64,000 bases of DNA. Origin: Janthinobacterium rivuli. GTDB taxonomy: Bacteria; Pseudomonadota; Gammaproteobacteria; Burkholderiales; Burkholderiaceae_D. The notes below the pieces were generated by a model. It was not told the origin of the DNA. It saw only the letters and a list, made by a program, of their open reading frames with translations, and searched no databases. Positions within the stretch are counted from its first letter, which is position 1; each line of letters begins with the position of its first letter. The stretch covers positions 186,001 through 250,000 of the forward strand of contig NZ_WFLJ01000008.1 of NCBI RefSeq assembly GCF_009208735.1, given 5' to 3'. Position numbers and translations under genes: made by a program. This document shows positions 18,926-27,394 of the stretch, in pieces.

Positions 18926-19642
18926 ATGCGTCAAATTGTTCTCGATACTGAAACCACCGGCCTGAACCCGCGCACGGGCGACCGCATCCTGGAGATCGGG
19001 GCGGTCGAACTGAACAACCGCATGTTGACGGGTAATAATTTTCACCATTACATCAATCCCGAGCGCGACTCGGAAGAGGGCGCGTTGGCCGTCCACGGCT
19101 TGACGACGGAATTCCTCAGCGACAAGCCGAAATTCGCGGAAATCGCGGAAGAATTCCGCGCGTTTATCGCCGGTGCCGAACTGATCATCCACAACGCCCC
19201 GTTCGATATCGGCTTCCTGAACGCGGAATTCAAGCGCCTGAACCTGCCGCCCGTCCACGAGCAAGTGCATGGCGTGATCGACACCCTCGTGCAGGCGAAG
19301 GAAATGCATCCCGGCAAGCGCAACTCGCTCGACGCGCTGTGCGACCGCTACGGCGTCTCGAACGCCCACCGCAAACTGCACGGCGCGCTGCTCGACTCCG
19401 AATTGCTGGCCGACGTCTACCTGGCCATGACGCGCGGGCAGAACAGCCTGAGCATGGAAGAAGAAGTGGAAGTGGCCGCCGACGGCGCCGCCCTGGAAAT
19501 CGTGCCCCTGGCCGAAGTCATCTTCCAGAGCGCCACGGCCGACGAACTGGCCGCCCACGAAGCCACCATCGCCGGCCTCGACAAGGCCGCCAAAGGCCAG
19601 TGCATCTGGACCGCCGTCACGTCGCCGCCAGCGGCCGCCTGA
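18926..19642 (+). CDS. dnaQ: DNA polymerase III epsilon subunit (proofreading exonuclease)
   Basis: A 3'-5' exonuclease of the DEDDh type. Exo I is in VLDTETTGLNP, Exo II in IIHNAPFDIGF, and Exo III with the general-base histidine in HRKLHGALLDSELLADVYLA. At 238 residues it has the usual length, including the C-terminal tail that contacts the alpha subunit. It follows rnhA, as is usual in proteobacteria. Confidence 0.96.
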   Translation: MRQIVLDTETTGLNPRTGDRILEIGAVELNNRMLTGNNFHHYINPERDSEEGALAVHGLTTEFLSDKPKFAEIAEEFRAFIAGAELIIHNAPFDIGFLNAEFKRLNLPPVHEQVHGVIDTLVQAKEMHPGKRNSLDALCDRYGVSNAHRKLHGALLDSELLADVYLAMTRGQNSLSMEEEVEVAADGAALEIVPLAEVIFQSATADELAAHEATIAGLDKAAKGQCIWTAVTSPPAAA

Positions 19643-19724
19643 GGAAAAAACGGGGGCGTGGCAAATTTCCTGTCGCCAGCCCTTGCAGATGCCGCAACAC
19701 GTATGCGATAATTCGCCTCGCTTC

Positions 19725-19799
19725 GGGAGGTTAGCTCAGGGGTAGAGCACTGCATTCACACTGCAGGGGTCGCAAGTTCGAAACTTGCACTTCCCACCA
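19725..19799 (+). tRNA. tRNA-Val (anticodon CAC)
   Basis: A complete cloverleaf with encoded CCA. The acceptor GGGAGGT pairs with ACTTCCC (one G-T). The D arm has AGCTCAGGGGTAGAGC, and the anticodon stem CTGCA/TGCAG encloses the loop TTCACAC, giving anticodon CAC. The T arm is TTGC-type with GTTCGAAAC. Its 3' 51 bases are duplicated at 26751-26801. Confidence 0.97.
19749..19799 (+). repeat. Putative attL: 3' end of tRNA-Val, 51-base direct repeat
   Basis: These 51 bases, from the anticodon stem to CCA, recur without mismatch at 26751-26801. The bases just outside the left boundary differ. This is the usual footprint of integration by a tRNA-targeting tyrosine recombinase. Confidence 0.85.
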
Positions 19800-19825
19800 G
19801 AATTTGCTTTAATTTTAAGCACTTA

Positions 19826-19861
19826 GAAAAAGCCGCCAATCATCGATAGGCGGCTTTTTTT
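19826..19861 (+). terminator. Terminator after tRNA-Val
   Basis: AAAAAGCCGCC and GGCGGCTTTTTTT form a strong stem and T tract. The IS3-family element is inserted immediately behind it. Confidence 0.9.
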
Positions 19862-19868
19862 ATGGGTG

Positions 19869-21108
19869 TGACCGTCCTGAAATAAGTTGACACTTAAATT
19901 GAGCGTTGTCGAGCAGGTTGAAAAAGGCGAGCTGACGTACAAGCAGGCGCAAACGCGCTACGGAATACAGGGTCGGTCGACAGTTTTGGTATGGTGTCGC
20001 AAACACGGCCTGCAGGATTGGACGCATCCCAGGGGCCGAAGCCAACGGAGAGCGACCATGACAGACAAGCCGAGCAAGCCACTGACGCCAGAGCAACGCA
20101 TCAAGGAACTGGAACGTCAGCTCAAGGAAGAAAAACAGAAATCCGCGCTGTTCGAGGCGGTTCTCGACGTCCTGCGTGACGAATACGGGGTGCCGGTAAA
20201 AAAGCCTTTGGGCAGGTCATCGCGCGCAAGCAAGTCGAAGGATTAAGCGTCGAACGGGCCTGCCGCTGTGTCGGCATCAGCCGCCAAGCGTATTACCAGC
20301 GCCGTCAGCGCGAGCGACATTGCCTGGACAGGGCGCAAGCTGTCGTCAAGCTGGTGCAGCCGATACGCCTGCGCCAGCCACGCATCGGCACGCGCAAGCT
20401 GCACAGCATGCTCGGTGCAGCCTTTTCCGGTGCAAAAATCAAATTGGGACGCGATGGATTCTTTGACATCTTGCGCCAGGTGCGGCTGCTGGTGCAACCA
20501 CAGCGAGCCTATCATAAGACCACGAATAGCCATCACCGCTTCCAGCGCCATCCCAATTTGCTCAAGGAGGGGCCGGGACAAGTGCTCGCCACGCGGCCGG
20601 AGCAGGTGTGGGTGGCCGATATCACGTATCTCCCGACCGCCGGAAAATTCGTCTATCTGAGCTTGGTGACGGATGCGTATTCGCGCAAGATCGTGGGCTA
20701 TCACGTGCACGCAAGCCTGCAAACCGAAGAGGTCAGCGAGGCCTTGAAGATGGCCCTGCGAGCACGACAGCGCAAGACGCCGCTGATCCATCATTCAGAC
20801 AGGGGCATCCAGTACTGCTCTACTTACTATCAAGAAATTCATCGTCGTCATGGACTGACTTGCGCCATGACCGACGGCTACGACTGCTATCAGAATGCGC
20901 TGGCCGAACGTATCAACGGCATTCTGAAAGGCGAGTTCTTGCTGAATCGACCTGCAGACCTGAAACAGGCGAGCAAAATGGTGGCGCAATCGGTGCGGAT
21001 ATACAACCAGGAACGACCACACACGGCCTTGAAGTACAAAACGCCCGATGCGGTGCATCGGGCGTTTGTGCAGCAATCAATACTGTCAACCTATTTTAGG
21101 ACTGGACA
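19869..21108 (+). mobile_element. IS3-family insertion sequence, 1240 bp
   Basis: Ends begin TG and finish CA. The left end TGACCGTCCTGAAATAAG and the inverted right end TGTCCAGTCCTAAAATAG match at most positions with one gap, and both continue into GTTGACA. The element is flanked by GTG on both sides (19866-19868 and 21109-21111), a 3-base target duplication typical of IS3. It encodes orfA and orfB in 0/-1 frames with an A6G slippery site. It is inserted directly after the tRNA-Val terminator. Confidence 0.9.
19887..20246 (+). CDS. IS3-family OrfA (N-terminus probably shortened)
   Basis: A helix-turn-helix protein that binds the IS ends, followed by a leucine-zipper-like coiled coil (LTPEQRIKELERQLKEEKQK). 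The only upstream start is TTG at 19887, inside the left inverted repeat. Typical OrfA proteins have about ten more residues before KLSVVEQVEKGE, so the 5' end looks deleted. Translation passes A-AAA-AAG at 20198-20204, allowing a -1 shift into orfB. Confidence 0.75.
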   Translation: MTLKLSVVEQVEKGELTYKQAQTRYGIQGRSTVLVWCRKHGLQDWTHPRGRSQRRATMTDKPSKPLTPEQRIKELERQLKEEKQKSALFEAVLDVLRDEYGVPVKKPLGRSSRASKSKD

Positions 21109-21124
21109 GTGGCAAAGCGATTGA
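20198..21124 (+). CDS. IS3-family OrfB transposase (DDE), made by -1 frameshift
   Basis: The rve integrase-core transposase. Catalytic residues are seen in WVADITYLPT (D), HHSDRGIQYCS (D) and NALAERINGILKGE (E). The frame is -1 relative to orfA and joins it at the AAAAAAG slippery heptamer. The frame has no stop within the element: it reads through the right inverted repeat and ends in flanking DNA at 21122-21124, adding about five residues. The catalytic core is complete, so activity depends on OrfA. Confidence 0.85.
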   Translation, partial: KKAFGQVIARKQVEGLSVERACRCVGISRQAYYQRRQRERHCLDRAQAVVKLVQPIRLRQPRIGTRKLHSMLGAAFSGAKIKLGRDGFFDILRQVRLLVQPQRAYHKTTNSHHRFQRHPNLLKEGPGQVLATRPEQVWVADITYLPTAGKFVYLSLVTDAYSRKIVGYHVHASLQTEEVSEALKMALRARQRKTPLIHHSDRGIQYCSTYYQEIHRRHGLTCAMTDGYDCYQNALAERINGILKGEFLLNRPADLKQASKMVAQSVRIYNQERPHTALKYKTPDAVHRAFVQQSILSTYFRTGQWQSD

Positions 21125-21224
21125 ATGGATAAAGCGTAAAACTGCGGCACGCTTTCGATGGCGTGCCGCCTACTTCATGACGAACTATCGCGATGGCGGT
21201 CAGGCATTGGGGTGCGCATCGAGA

Positions 21225-24200
21225 TTAAGGGATGATGGGCGCATTCTTAGGCTCGACGGCCAGCACGGTGGTGCCAGCCACGACGCCTTTGTTGTCCAGC
21301 CATTGCACCGCGCCCATATATCGTTTTCCAGCGTCGAGGCCAGACCAGCTCAGGCCCACGGTCGCTTTTCCAGCCGGGTAAGTCTGGCCCGGTGCACCCG
21401 CCTTCAGGTTGCCGCCCGCATCACCGCGTTTGACGATGGCCTGGGACAGGAACAGGTTGGTGGAGACACGATCAAAAATGATATTGCCAACTAGGCAAAC
21501 GTTGTAGTTGCCGGGCACCGGATTGCTCATCGTCACACTTTGATTGCTGTCTGCCTTGCTACTAAAGCTGTGGCGCACTCCATTGCTGTCTAGAATAAAT
21601 ATGTAGACGTTATTGCCAAAGCCGAGGCCAGTATCGCGGTCAAACGTTTCAAAGCGCACTGCGGCCGTGTCGGCGCCGATGGAAAATGGCACCAGTAACG
21701 TTCCCGCGCTTTTATTGACGCATGCGCTAACAATATGGTCGACCTCCTTCAGGTCAGCTTGAACCCCCTGGGTGAGAGTCAGGCGAGTGCGTTTAACTTC
21801 GCTGAATCCGGCAATGGCGGCCGTCATCCGGCCGCTGATGGCGCTGGTTAACCCTACCAGGCGCGTGGCTGACGGCTTGTCCGAGCTGATCAAGGCCGGC
21901 ACTTCCAGCAAGCGCGAGCGGGCCACCAAGGGGCTACGTACCTTGTGTTGGCCGTCGGTCCACTCCAGTGCTCCGAATTGCCAGGCATCGGTTGGTGCGC
22001 TGGTGCGCGTCAGGGTCACATCGAAGGATTTACTTTCGCCCGGCTGCAGACTCAGACTGGCCGGTGCAACCACCACGTCATAGCCGCTCAATGCCGCGCT
22101 GGCCGTGTATATTGCCGCCGACGCGCCCACATTGCTCACCGTGCGCGTGACGGTTTGCCGAATATACACATTATTCACGGAAATCGACGGCAAGTTCAGG
22201 TTCAAGCCCACATTGGCGACGACAGTGGTGCAGCCAAGGCCGACACCCATGTCGCAGACATATTTTTCGTACTGTGCTGGTGTGATGTCATACACTAGGC
22301 CGGGATCCGAAGCCAGGTTGGGCACTACGTGACCAGCACCCTGGCCTAATGGGAGGATGCCGCGCGCGTCGCGCTCTTGAGTATCGGGTTGTGTGGCGCT
22401 GGCTGTGGTCATCAATGCCGACTTGATGGCAGCAGGAGACCAGGTAGGGTGCTGTTGGCGCAGCAAGGCGGCCAGGCCGGCTACGTGGGGACTGGCCATG
22501 GAGGTACCTTGTAAGAACTGCCAGCTGGCTGGCGGCACGAGGGTGCCAGCAACGACCTCATCATGCTCGCCGTTCGTCAGGACTGGCGTGTGGCCAGCCA
22601 GTATATCAACACCGGGGGCAGTGAGATCGGGCTTGAGCACATTGCCGTCGTACCGGTTCGGTCCCCGCGAAGAAAAATCGGCGACAACGGGCGAGGCCGA
22701 CAAGTTTTTGCCGAAGCTGGCCACCGACATGGCCGCAGCGGCGTTGGCGGTCGCCGCATAAGTGCGAATCAGTGCGCCGTCTGCGGCAGTCACGTGCACA
22801 GTTGGAACAGCATGCACTTCCGTCACCAGACCGAGGCCATTGTCAACCATCACCATGCCCACGCCGCTGGCTTCTCGAACAGCATAACTTTTGTCCAGAC
22901 GGGCATTCCCGCCGCGCGCGCAGACCACCACCTTCCCCGCCGCCTTGGCCGGGTCGAGCAAGGCCACCCCGGCATTTTCCGCGGTACTGTAGCAGAACGC
23001 CAGCTTGACTGCATCGGCGCCAGGCAGGCCTGCGTCTTCGGCGCGTATCAGCGCTTGCCGGGGCAGTGCGGTGACATTGCCGGATGCGCCCTGATATTTT
23101 TTGCCATCAGCAAGCAGCACGCTGGCGTTGCCAGTACTCCGATCATGCGTGGATGCCGCCACTGTCATCAGCCAGGGGCTGACATGCGCGACTTCGTTGG
23201 ACGGCCCGCTGTTGCCGGCTGAAGCGGCGACAAACACGCCAGCGCTAGCCGCACGCAAGAAGGCCAGCTCCACAATGTCATCAATTTTTTCTCCACCACT
23301 GATCGAGAGGTTTAGTACATGCACGCCATCGATGATGGCTTGCTCGATTGCAGCGACAGAGTCGCCTTGATAGCACGTATTTTTGCCGCTAACCGCCGCC
23401 GTTGGGTAAGTCCAGCATACCTTGTAAGCAGCGATCCGCGCGCGTGGTGCCATGCCTGAAAGATTTAAAAGGCCGCTGCCAGCGAGGCTATTGCCGGCCG
23501 CAGTGGTGGCGGTGTGGGTGCCGTGGCCGCCGTTGCCGACCGGGCCGCTCAGTGAATCTCGGGGAGAGCGGAAGTCGCTCCAATGCATGGCAGGCATCCG
23601 CGCGCGGAAGGTACTGTCGAAATAGCGCGCACCTATTAGCTTGTTATTGCAATGCTCGACCGTAAATCCCTCTCCCGTCTGGCATATGCCTTTCCAGCTG
23701 ACTGGCGGTGCGCCGTAGGTCAGGGTAGCGGCTGGGTCGAAGGTCGGCGCGCCATTGGCGTCGATGCGGTCGGCAAAGGCGGGATTTTCCGGCCAGACGC
23801 CAGTATCGATTATGCCGACAACGATATCTTCCCCCGCGCGCGCGCGGCCGCCTAGCTTACTCCACAGGCCATCGGATTGGTCCAGTCCTAGGAAGGTGGG
23901 CGTGCTCACCGTTTGCGACGTGTGCTCCGCATCGGCCTTGATGCTAGCCACGTCTGCGCTGGCTTTCAATTGCAGTACTTCGGCATCCGTCAGCATGGCG
24001 GCAAAGCCGTTCAGCACGGTCACGTATTGATATTGCACAGGCGCGTCGGCCACGATGGCCTGTACTGCCTGGAGTTTGCTTTCGAGGTAGCGGGTATATT
24101 GCTGTGCATTGCTGCTATTGATATCTAGGTGTTCGCCGGGAGCAGGCTTGGTGGCGGGCAAACCATTGATGTCTCCGGTGTAGGTGGCTAGTGGTTCCGC

Positions 24201-24317
24201 TTTCAATTGCACGATGTAAGGACGGCGCACGTCATCGCCGCCCAACGGGGCGGCTTGGACGCTGGAGATGCTGCAAAGCAGCATGACGATGGCAAGGCAG
24301 ACAGGGCGTAATTGCAT
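21225..24317 (-). CDS. Secreted subtilisin-like serine protease (S8) with PA insert
   Basis: A 1030-residue exported protease. The signal peptide is MQLRPVCLAIVMLLCSISS, cleaved near QAA. An inhibitor I9 prodomain (about 33-140, PYIVQLK...VLNGFAAMLT) precedes a split S8 domain with Asp near 170 (IIDTGVWPE), His near 267 (GHGTHTATTAAG) and Ser near 605 (QGTSMASPHVAG). A protease-associated domain lies between His and Ser. The architecture resembles the cucumisin-like branch. The C-terminal 300 residues include a fibronectin-like section. GAGGA precedes the ATG. It lies 32 bases after the PEP-CTERM gene on the same strand, inside the tRNA-Val island. Confidence 0.92.
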   Translation of the reverse strand: MQLRPVCLAIVMLLCSISSVQAAPLGGDDVRRPYIVQLKAEPLATYTGDINGLPATKPAPGEHLDINSSNAQQYTRYLESKLQAVQAIVADAPVQYQYVTVLNGFAAMLTDAEVLQLKASADVASIKADAEHTSQTVSTPTFLGLDQSDGLWSKLGGRARAGEDIVVGIIDTGVWPENPAFADRIDANGAPTFDPAATLTYGAPPVSWKGICQTGEGFTVEHCNNKLIGARYFDSTFRARMPAMHWSDFRSPRDSLSGPVGNGGHGTHTATTAAGNSLAGSGLLNLSGMAPRARIAAYKVCWTYPTAAVSGKNTCYQGDSVAAIEQAIIDGVHVLNLSISGGEKIDDIVELAFLRAASAGVFVAASAGNSGPSNEVAHVSPWLMTVAASTHDRSTGNASVLLADGKKYQGASGNVTALPRQALIRAEDAGLPGADAVKLAFCYSTAENAGVALLDPAKAAGKVVVCARGGNARLDKSYAVREASGVGMVMVDNGLGLVTEVHAVPTVHVTAADGALIRTYAATANAAAAMSVASFGKNLSASPVVADFSSRGPNRYDGNVLKPDLTAPGVDILAGHTPVLTNGEHDEVVAGTLVPPASWQFLQGTSMASPHVAGLAALLRQQHPTWSPAAIKSALMTTASATQPDTQERDARGILPLGQGAGHVVPNLASDPGLVYDITPAQYEKYVCDMGVGLGCTTVVANVGLNLNLPSISVNNVYIRQTVTRTVSNVGASAAIYTASAALSGYDVVVAPASLSLQPGESKSFDVTLTRTSAPTDAWQFGALEWTDGQHKVRSPLVARSRLLEVPALISSDKPSATRLVGLTSAISGRMTAAIAGFSEVKRTRLTLTQGVQADLKEVDHIVSACVNKSAGTLLVPFSIGADTAAVRFETFDRDTGLGFGNNVYIFILDSNGVRHSFSSKADSNQSVTMSNPVPGNYNVCLVGNIIFDRVSTNLFLSQAIVKRGDAGGNLKAGAPGQTYPAGKATVGLSWSGLDAGKRYMGAVQWLDNKGVVAGTTVLAVEPKNAPIIP

Positions 24318-24349
24318 GGATTATCCTCAGTGTATGGGGGGAGGCGGGA

Positions 24350-25108
24350 TCAGGCGCGGCGGCGGGCGACAGCGGCGATGCTTACCAGACCCAGCAAGAG
24401 CATTGCGTAGGTCGATGGTTCCGGCACCGCGCTGATGCTGAAGTTAAGGTTGTCAAGGCCAAACTGTCCCTGGTTATTGCCGAAACCGCACGCGCCCGTC
24501 GTGTCGCAACTGAGGGCGGATATTTGCATGCCGGTGAAGTCGAGCGCGCTCATGGCGCTATTAAAATAGTATTGTCGAAAAGGGTGAAAGAGAGTGCCCA
24601 AAAAAACGGTGGGTTGTGGCAAATCGAAAGTTTGCGACAGCGTTGAGCCATTGCCATAGAAACCCTGCACTATCATGCGCCCGGCCGGTGCTTTGATGTC
24701 GCTGATGATAAAACTGGCATCGAAGCTCTGCACCTTGAAGGTGCCACCGCCTTGCATGCTATGAATGCCGAGTATGCCATCGTTCAAGCCGCCATAGTAG
24801 TTGCCGGCATTGCCGGTTGGACAAGCGAGCCTGCTGCAAAAATCGCTGTCGCTACCGTCAATGATGGCGCCCACCAGCGATCCGCTGGCACCATTTGCAT
24901 CGGTACCGCCGAGACGTAAGCCGTGTTGTTCGAAGCTGTCGCCACTAAAAATCAAGTCATTACCGAGTCCTTCGAAATCGATTACATCGGCATGCGCAGC
25001 CGGAGCTAAAGCGGCCAACGAGCAAAACGCAGCGCTAGCCATACTTTTGTAGAATGAGGAACCGGCATGGACGCCAGATAAAGTGAAACGGTAGGCAGAG
25101 TGATTCAT
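24350..25108 (-). CDS. PEP-CTERM sorting-domain protein
   Basis: An exported protein of 252 residues. It has an N-terminal signal peptide (cleavage near AAHA-DVIDF) and a C-terminal VPEPSTYAMLLLGLVSIAAV segment followed by ARRRA. That is the PEP motif, a transmembrane helix and a basic tail recognised by exosortase. The middle is an unclassified beta-rich region with cysteines. It is the first gene of a likely operon with the S8 protease. No exosortase is in the window. GGGAAG precedes the ATG. Confidence 0.9.
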   Translation of the reverse strand: MNHSAYRFTLSGVHAGSSFYKSMASAAFCSLAALAPAAHADVIDFEGLGNDLIFSGDSFEQHGLRLGGTDANGASGSLVGAIIDGSDSDFCSRLACPTGNAGNYYGGLNDGILGIHSMQGGGTFKVQSFDASFIISDIKAPAGRMIVQGFYGNGSTLSQTFDLPQPTVFLGTLFHPFRQYYFNSAMSALDFTGMQISALSCDTTGACGFGNNQGQFGLDNLNFSISAVPEPSTYAMLLLGLVSIAAVARRRA

Positions 25109-25673
25109 TTTCTTCCCTATGATGATAGTTTTTGATGGTCATACGTGCCGGATCAGTACGTAATAACATGTCGTCTAACTAATAGTTGGACTTAGTAAAC
25201 TATATCCATAGTGATAATTAAATGTAATTTTTTTTAATTATTTTCAGGGAAAATAATACTGATAATAGCTTGCGTTTTAGCGAGTTTCGCTCTAAATTGT
25301 AACTAATAGTAGTTAAAAAATATTTCATCATTGATGCTAAAAAACGACACTTTTTGTTGTGAATATGCATGTGAGTCAGCCTAGATGCTAAAAAGCAAAG
25401 TGCTAAAAAGCAGTCTTTGCAGGAAAGATCAGTTTTTTGCGGAATTTGGGGATATTTTTAGTTGAATATACAAATTAGTTGTCAAAAAAATTAGTTCATC
25501 TTTTAATATTTTTTTTAATCAATCTTGCATTGGCGAAATATTGTCAAGCAACCTTTCCAATTTGTCATTGCATTTTAACTAATAGTTATATTTCCATATT
25601 TGAGAGAATTCGTCTGATATCGGCCCCAAGTTCGCACTGTAGAACAGCTCTCATCTCTACTCGGTGTCGGCTA
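25109..25673 (-). promoter_or_regulatory. AT-rich leader of the PEP-CTERM/protease operon with repeated motifs
   Basis: About 565 bases with no supported gene, much more AT-rich than the rest. The palindrome AACTA-A-TAGTT occurs at 25177-25187 and 25577-25587, with a variant AACTAATAGTAGTT at 25301-25314. A second motif, TGCTAAAAA, occurs at about 25335, 25386 and 25401. These look like binding sites of one or two regulators controlling the operon. No sigma-54 type element was found close to the start. Confidence 0.55.
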
Positions 25674-26419
25674 GGGTCTGTCTGACTGATTTCAGAGGAG
25701 CCATAGAATCATTGTTGCGATAATCACGACTGCCAGATAGTTGTGTCCGCGTTTGTCGTAGCGAGTTGCGACGGCGCGGAAATCTTTCAGGCGGTTAATT
25801 GCGCGCTCGACGGCCTTTTCCGGGGGCGACCACGGCCCGGACGAGGCACATCAATCGCACCGAGCAACTGTCCGACGTGGGCCGCGTCGCTACGCTGGCC
25901 GGCCGTGACAAGAGCGGACAGCGGCAAACCGTGCCCATCGACACAGACATGGATTTTGCTGGTGATGCCCCCGCGTGAACGCCCCAGCCACTCGTCAGTT
26001 ATGGCCCCCTTTTTTCGGCTGCTGGCAGCGTCTTTCGCGCCCCGACAGCACTGCGCTGGGCCTTGATGTGTGTAGCGTCGAGCGCAGCACCAGCCCAGTC
26101 CACCAGGCCAGCCTCGTCGGCTGCAGCCTGCATGACCCGGAGAAGTCGCTGCCAAGTGCCATTCCTCGACCAACGAACAAAGCGCTCATAGCAGGTCTGC
26201 CAAGGACCGTAGCGTGGCGGAATGTCGCGCCAAGGGGCGCCTGTGCGCAAGCGCCATAGGATGCCATTGATCACGTGCCGATGCTCGACATACACGTGAC
26301 CGTGATGGGGGTTGGATGGCAGATGGGGCGCAAGTTTGCGCGACTGCTTTTCAGTAAGGTCAGTTCGGCTCATCGCCCTATGACTATCCAACCTTAATTA
26401 AGTTCAGTCAGACAGACCC
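25674..26419 (-). mobile_element. Internally deleted IS5-family (IS427-like) element, 746 bp
   Basis: Perfect terminal inverted repeats GGGTCTGTCTGACTGA (25674) and its complement ending at 26419 are flanked by TA on both sides within C-TA-G contexts. This fits IS427-group target choice. The coding content is an IS5 DDE transposase in two frames with a deletion near the C-terminus (see the pseudogene). Both ends are intact, so it could still be moved in trans. Confidence 0.88.
25682..26391 (-). pseudogene. IS5-family transposase, frameshifted and internally deleted
   Basis: The N-terminal part (25999-26391) has the DUF4096-like domain, with [10 protein letters not shown] and [20 protein letters not shown]. 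It moves by frameshift at an EKRG/KKG poly-purine stretch into [18 protein letters not shown]. This frame breaks after GRPRKRP at about 25815. The true C-terminus ([20 protein letters not shown] to ILWLL) continues in another frame. The tyrosine-rich block normally between RPRKRP and VER, about 40-60 residues, is missing. The first frameshift may be programmed, as in this IS group; the deletion is not. Confidence 0.82.
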
Positions 26420-26750
26420 TAGCGGGCGTGCCGTAGCGAGCGGCGATAGCGAAGCTGTTCACGCCGATAATAGCTGCAGGTTCTCGCAGACCTGCTGTAC
26501 TGCATGAGCACAAGGTGAGAGCCACAATCCCCGCCGATAGAAGGTTCATATCCCACGCCCGTATGATGTTTGCCACTTTAGCGACAGCATGCCCTTTTAT
26601 TACTGGCACAATATTACGCAAGCGCATAGGTCCTTCTGGGATCATAAGAAAGTGGGTGTAATTCCGGGTGTAATCGGGTGCAATCCAGTGCCATTTAATA
26701 GCGGCCAGCAGAAAATTCCCCCTATGAGAGCACTGCAAAAACGTGCTGGA
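26420..26750. other. Right end of the tRNA-Val island, with GGGTGTAAT iterons
   Basis: No supported gene. Close to the presumed attR, three 9-base direct repeats occur: GGGTGTAAT at 26654 and 26666, and GGGTGCAAT at 26676. They could be integrase arm or excisionase sites. The open minus-strand frame across this stretch continues through the tRNA copy and is judged non-coding. Confidence 0.45.
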
Positions 26751-26801
26751 ACTGCATTCACACTGCAGGGGTCGCAAGTTCGAAACTTGCACTTCCCACC
26801 A
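26751..26801 (+). repeat. Putative attR: partial copy of tRNA-Val 3' end
   Basis: A 51-base exact copy of tRNA-Val positions 19749-19799, lacking the acceptor 5' strand, the D arm and the first base pairs needed for a functional tRNA. It marks the distal boundary of the island. Confidence 0.88.
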
Positions 26802-26818
26802 AGAATTCGTTTGATATC

Positions 26819-26852
26819 AAAGGCTTACACTAATCTAGTGTAGGCCTTTTTT
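26819..26852 (+). terminator. Terminator behind the attR copy
   Basis: AAAGGCTTACACTA and TAGTGTAGGCCTTTTTT form a hairpin with a T tract. It is probably the original tRNA-Val terminator, displaced by the island. Confidence 0.8.
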
Positions 26853-27394
26853 GTTTGGTATGAAAAAAGTATGAAAAATCCGCTTCGGACCTGCCTGGAC
26901 GAGGCCGGACAACGGACAATGCGTCTATTGCATAAGTCCATAGCGTGATACTTTTCAGCCAGGCATCGAGCGCTCTGCATGTTACCTCTAGGTACCGGAC
27001 TTCGATTCAATGGCAGCAAAGTGCGAATCCCCCGTGCCGCAAAAAAACACCTGAAAAATCACCTTTCTGGGCTAATGCCGTTCAGCGAAAGTTTCGTTTC
27101 AAGACTCGAACACCGAAACGTTGATGCAATACCTGCACGGCCCGATCCCAAATGTCAATCAGACCGTTCTTCATTGGCGATCTCGGCTAAACGGATTGAC
27201 GCAGTCGTTGCAGCAGGGCTGGCAACTTGCCGCAAGAACGTACGAGAGCGGCCCAGTGCAATTCATATCGGATCAGGTTGAAAGCGCGCATGACGTTGAT
27301 TTGGATGCGGACGAGTTTGATTGCTGTGGGCTAACAATAAAGTTTGACACAATCTGCACGACTCTCCAGACCTCCGATGCCGACCGCTATCGCC
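26853..27394. other. Intergenic accessory stretch with possible transposase remnant
   Basis: About 540 bases with no gene that can be defended. On the minus strand, 27145-27310 reads as INVMRAFNLIRYELHWAALV and then stops, which looks like the C-terminal tail of a transposase-type protein with no upstream part. Short open frames on both strands are otherwise unremarkable. Confidence 0.3.

Noticed and set aside
25109..25200. Sigma-54 promoter for the PEP-CTERM gene
   Set aside because: GGCACG occurs on the minus strand near the start, but no TTGC follows at the needed distance, so no -24/-12 element can be claimed.
26394..26792. A 132-codon minus-strand frame crossing the tRNA-Val fragment
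   Set aside because: It begins inside the reversed tRNA copy (a frequent artefact, reading QVSNLRPLQ) and has no family likeness.
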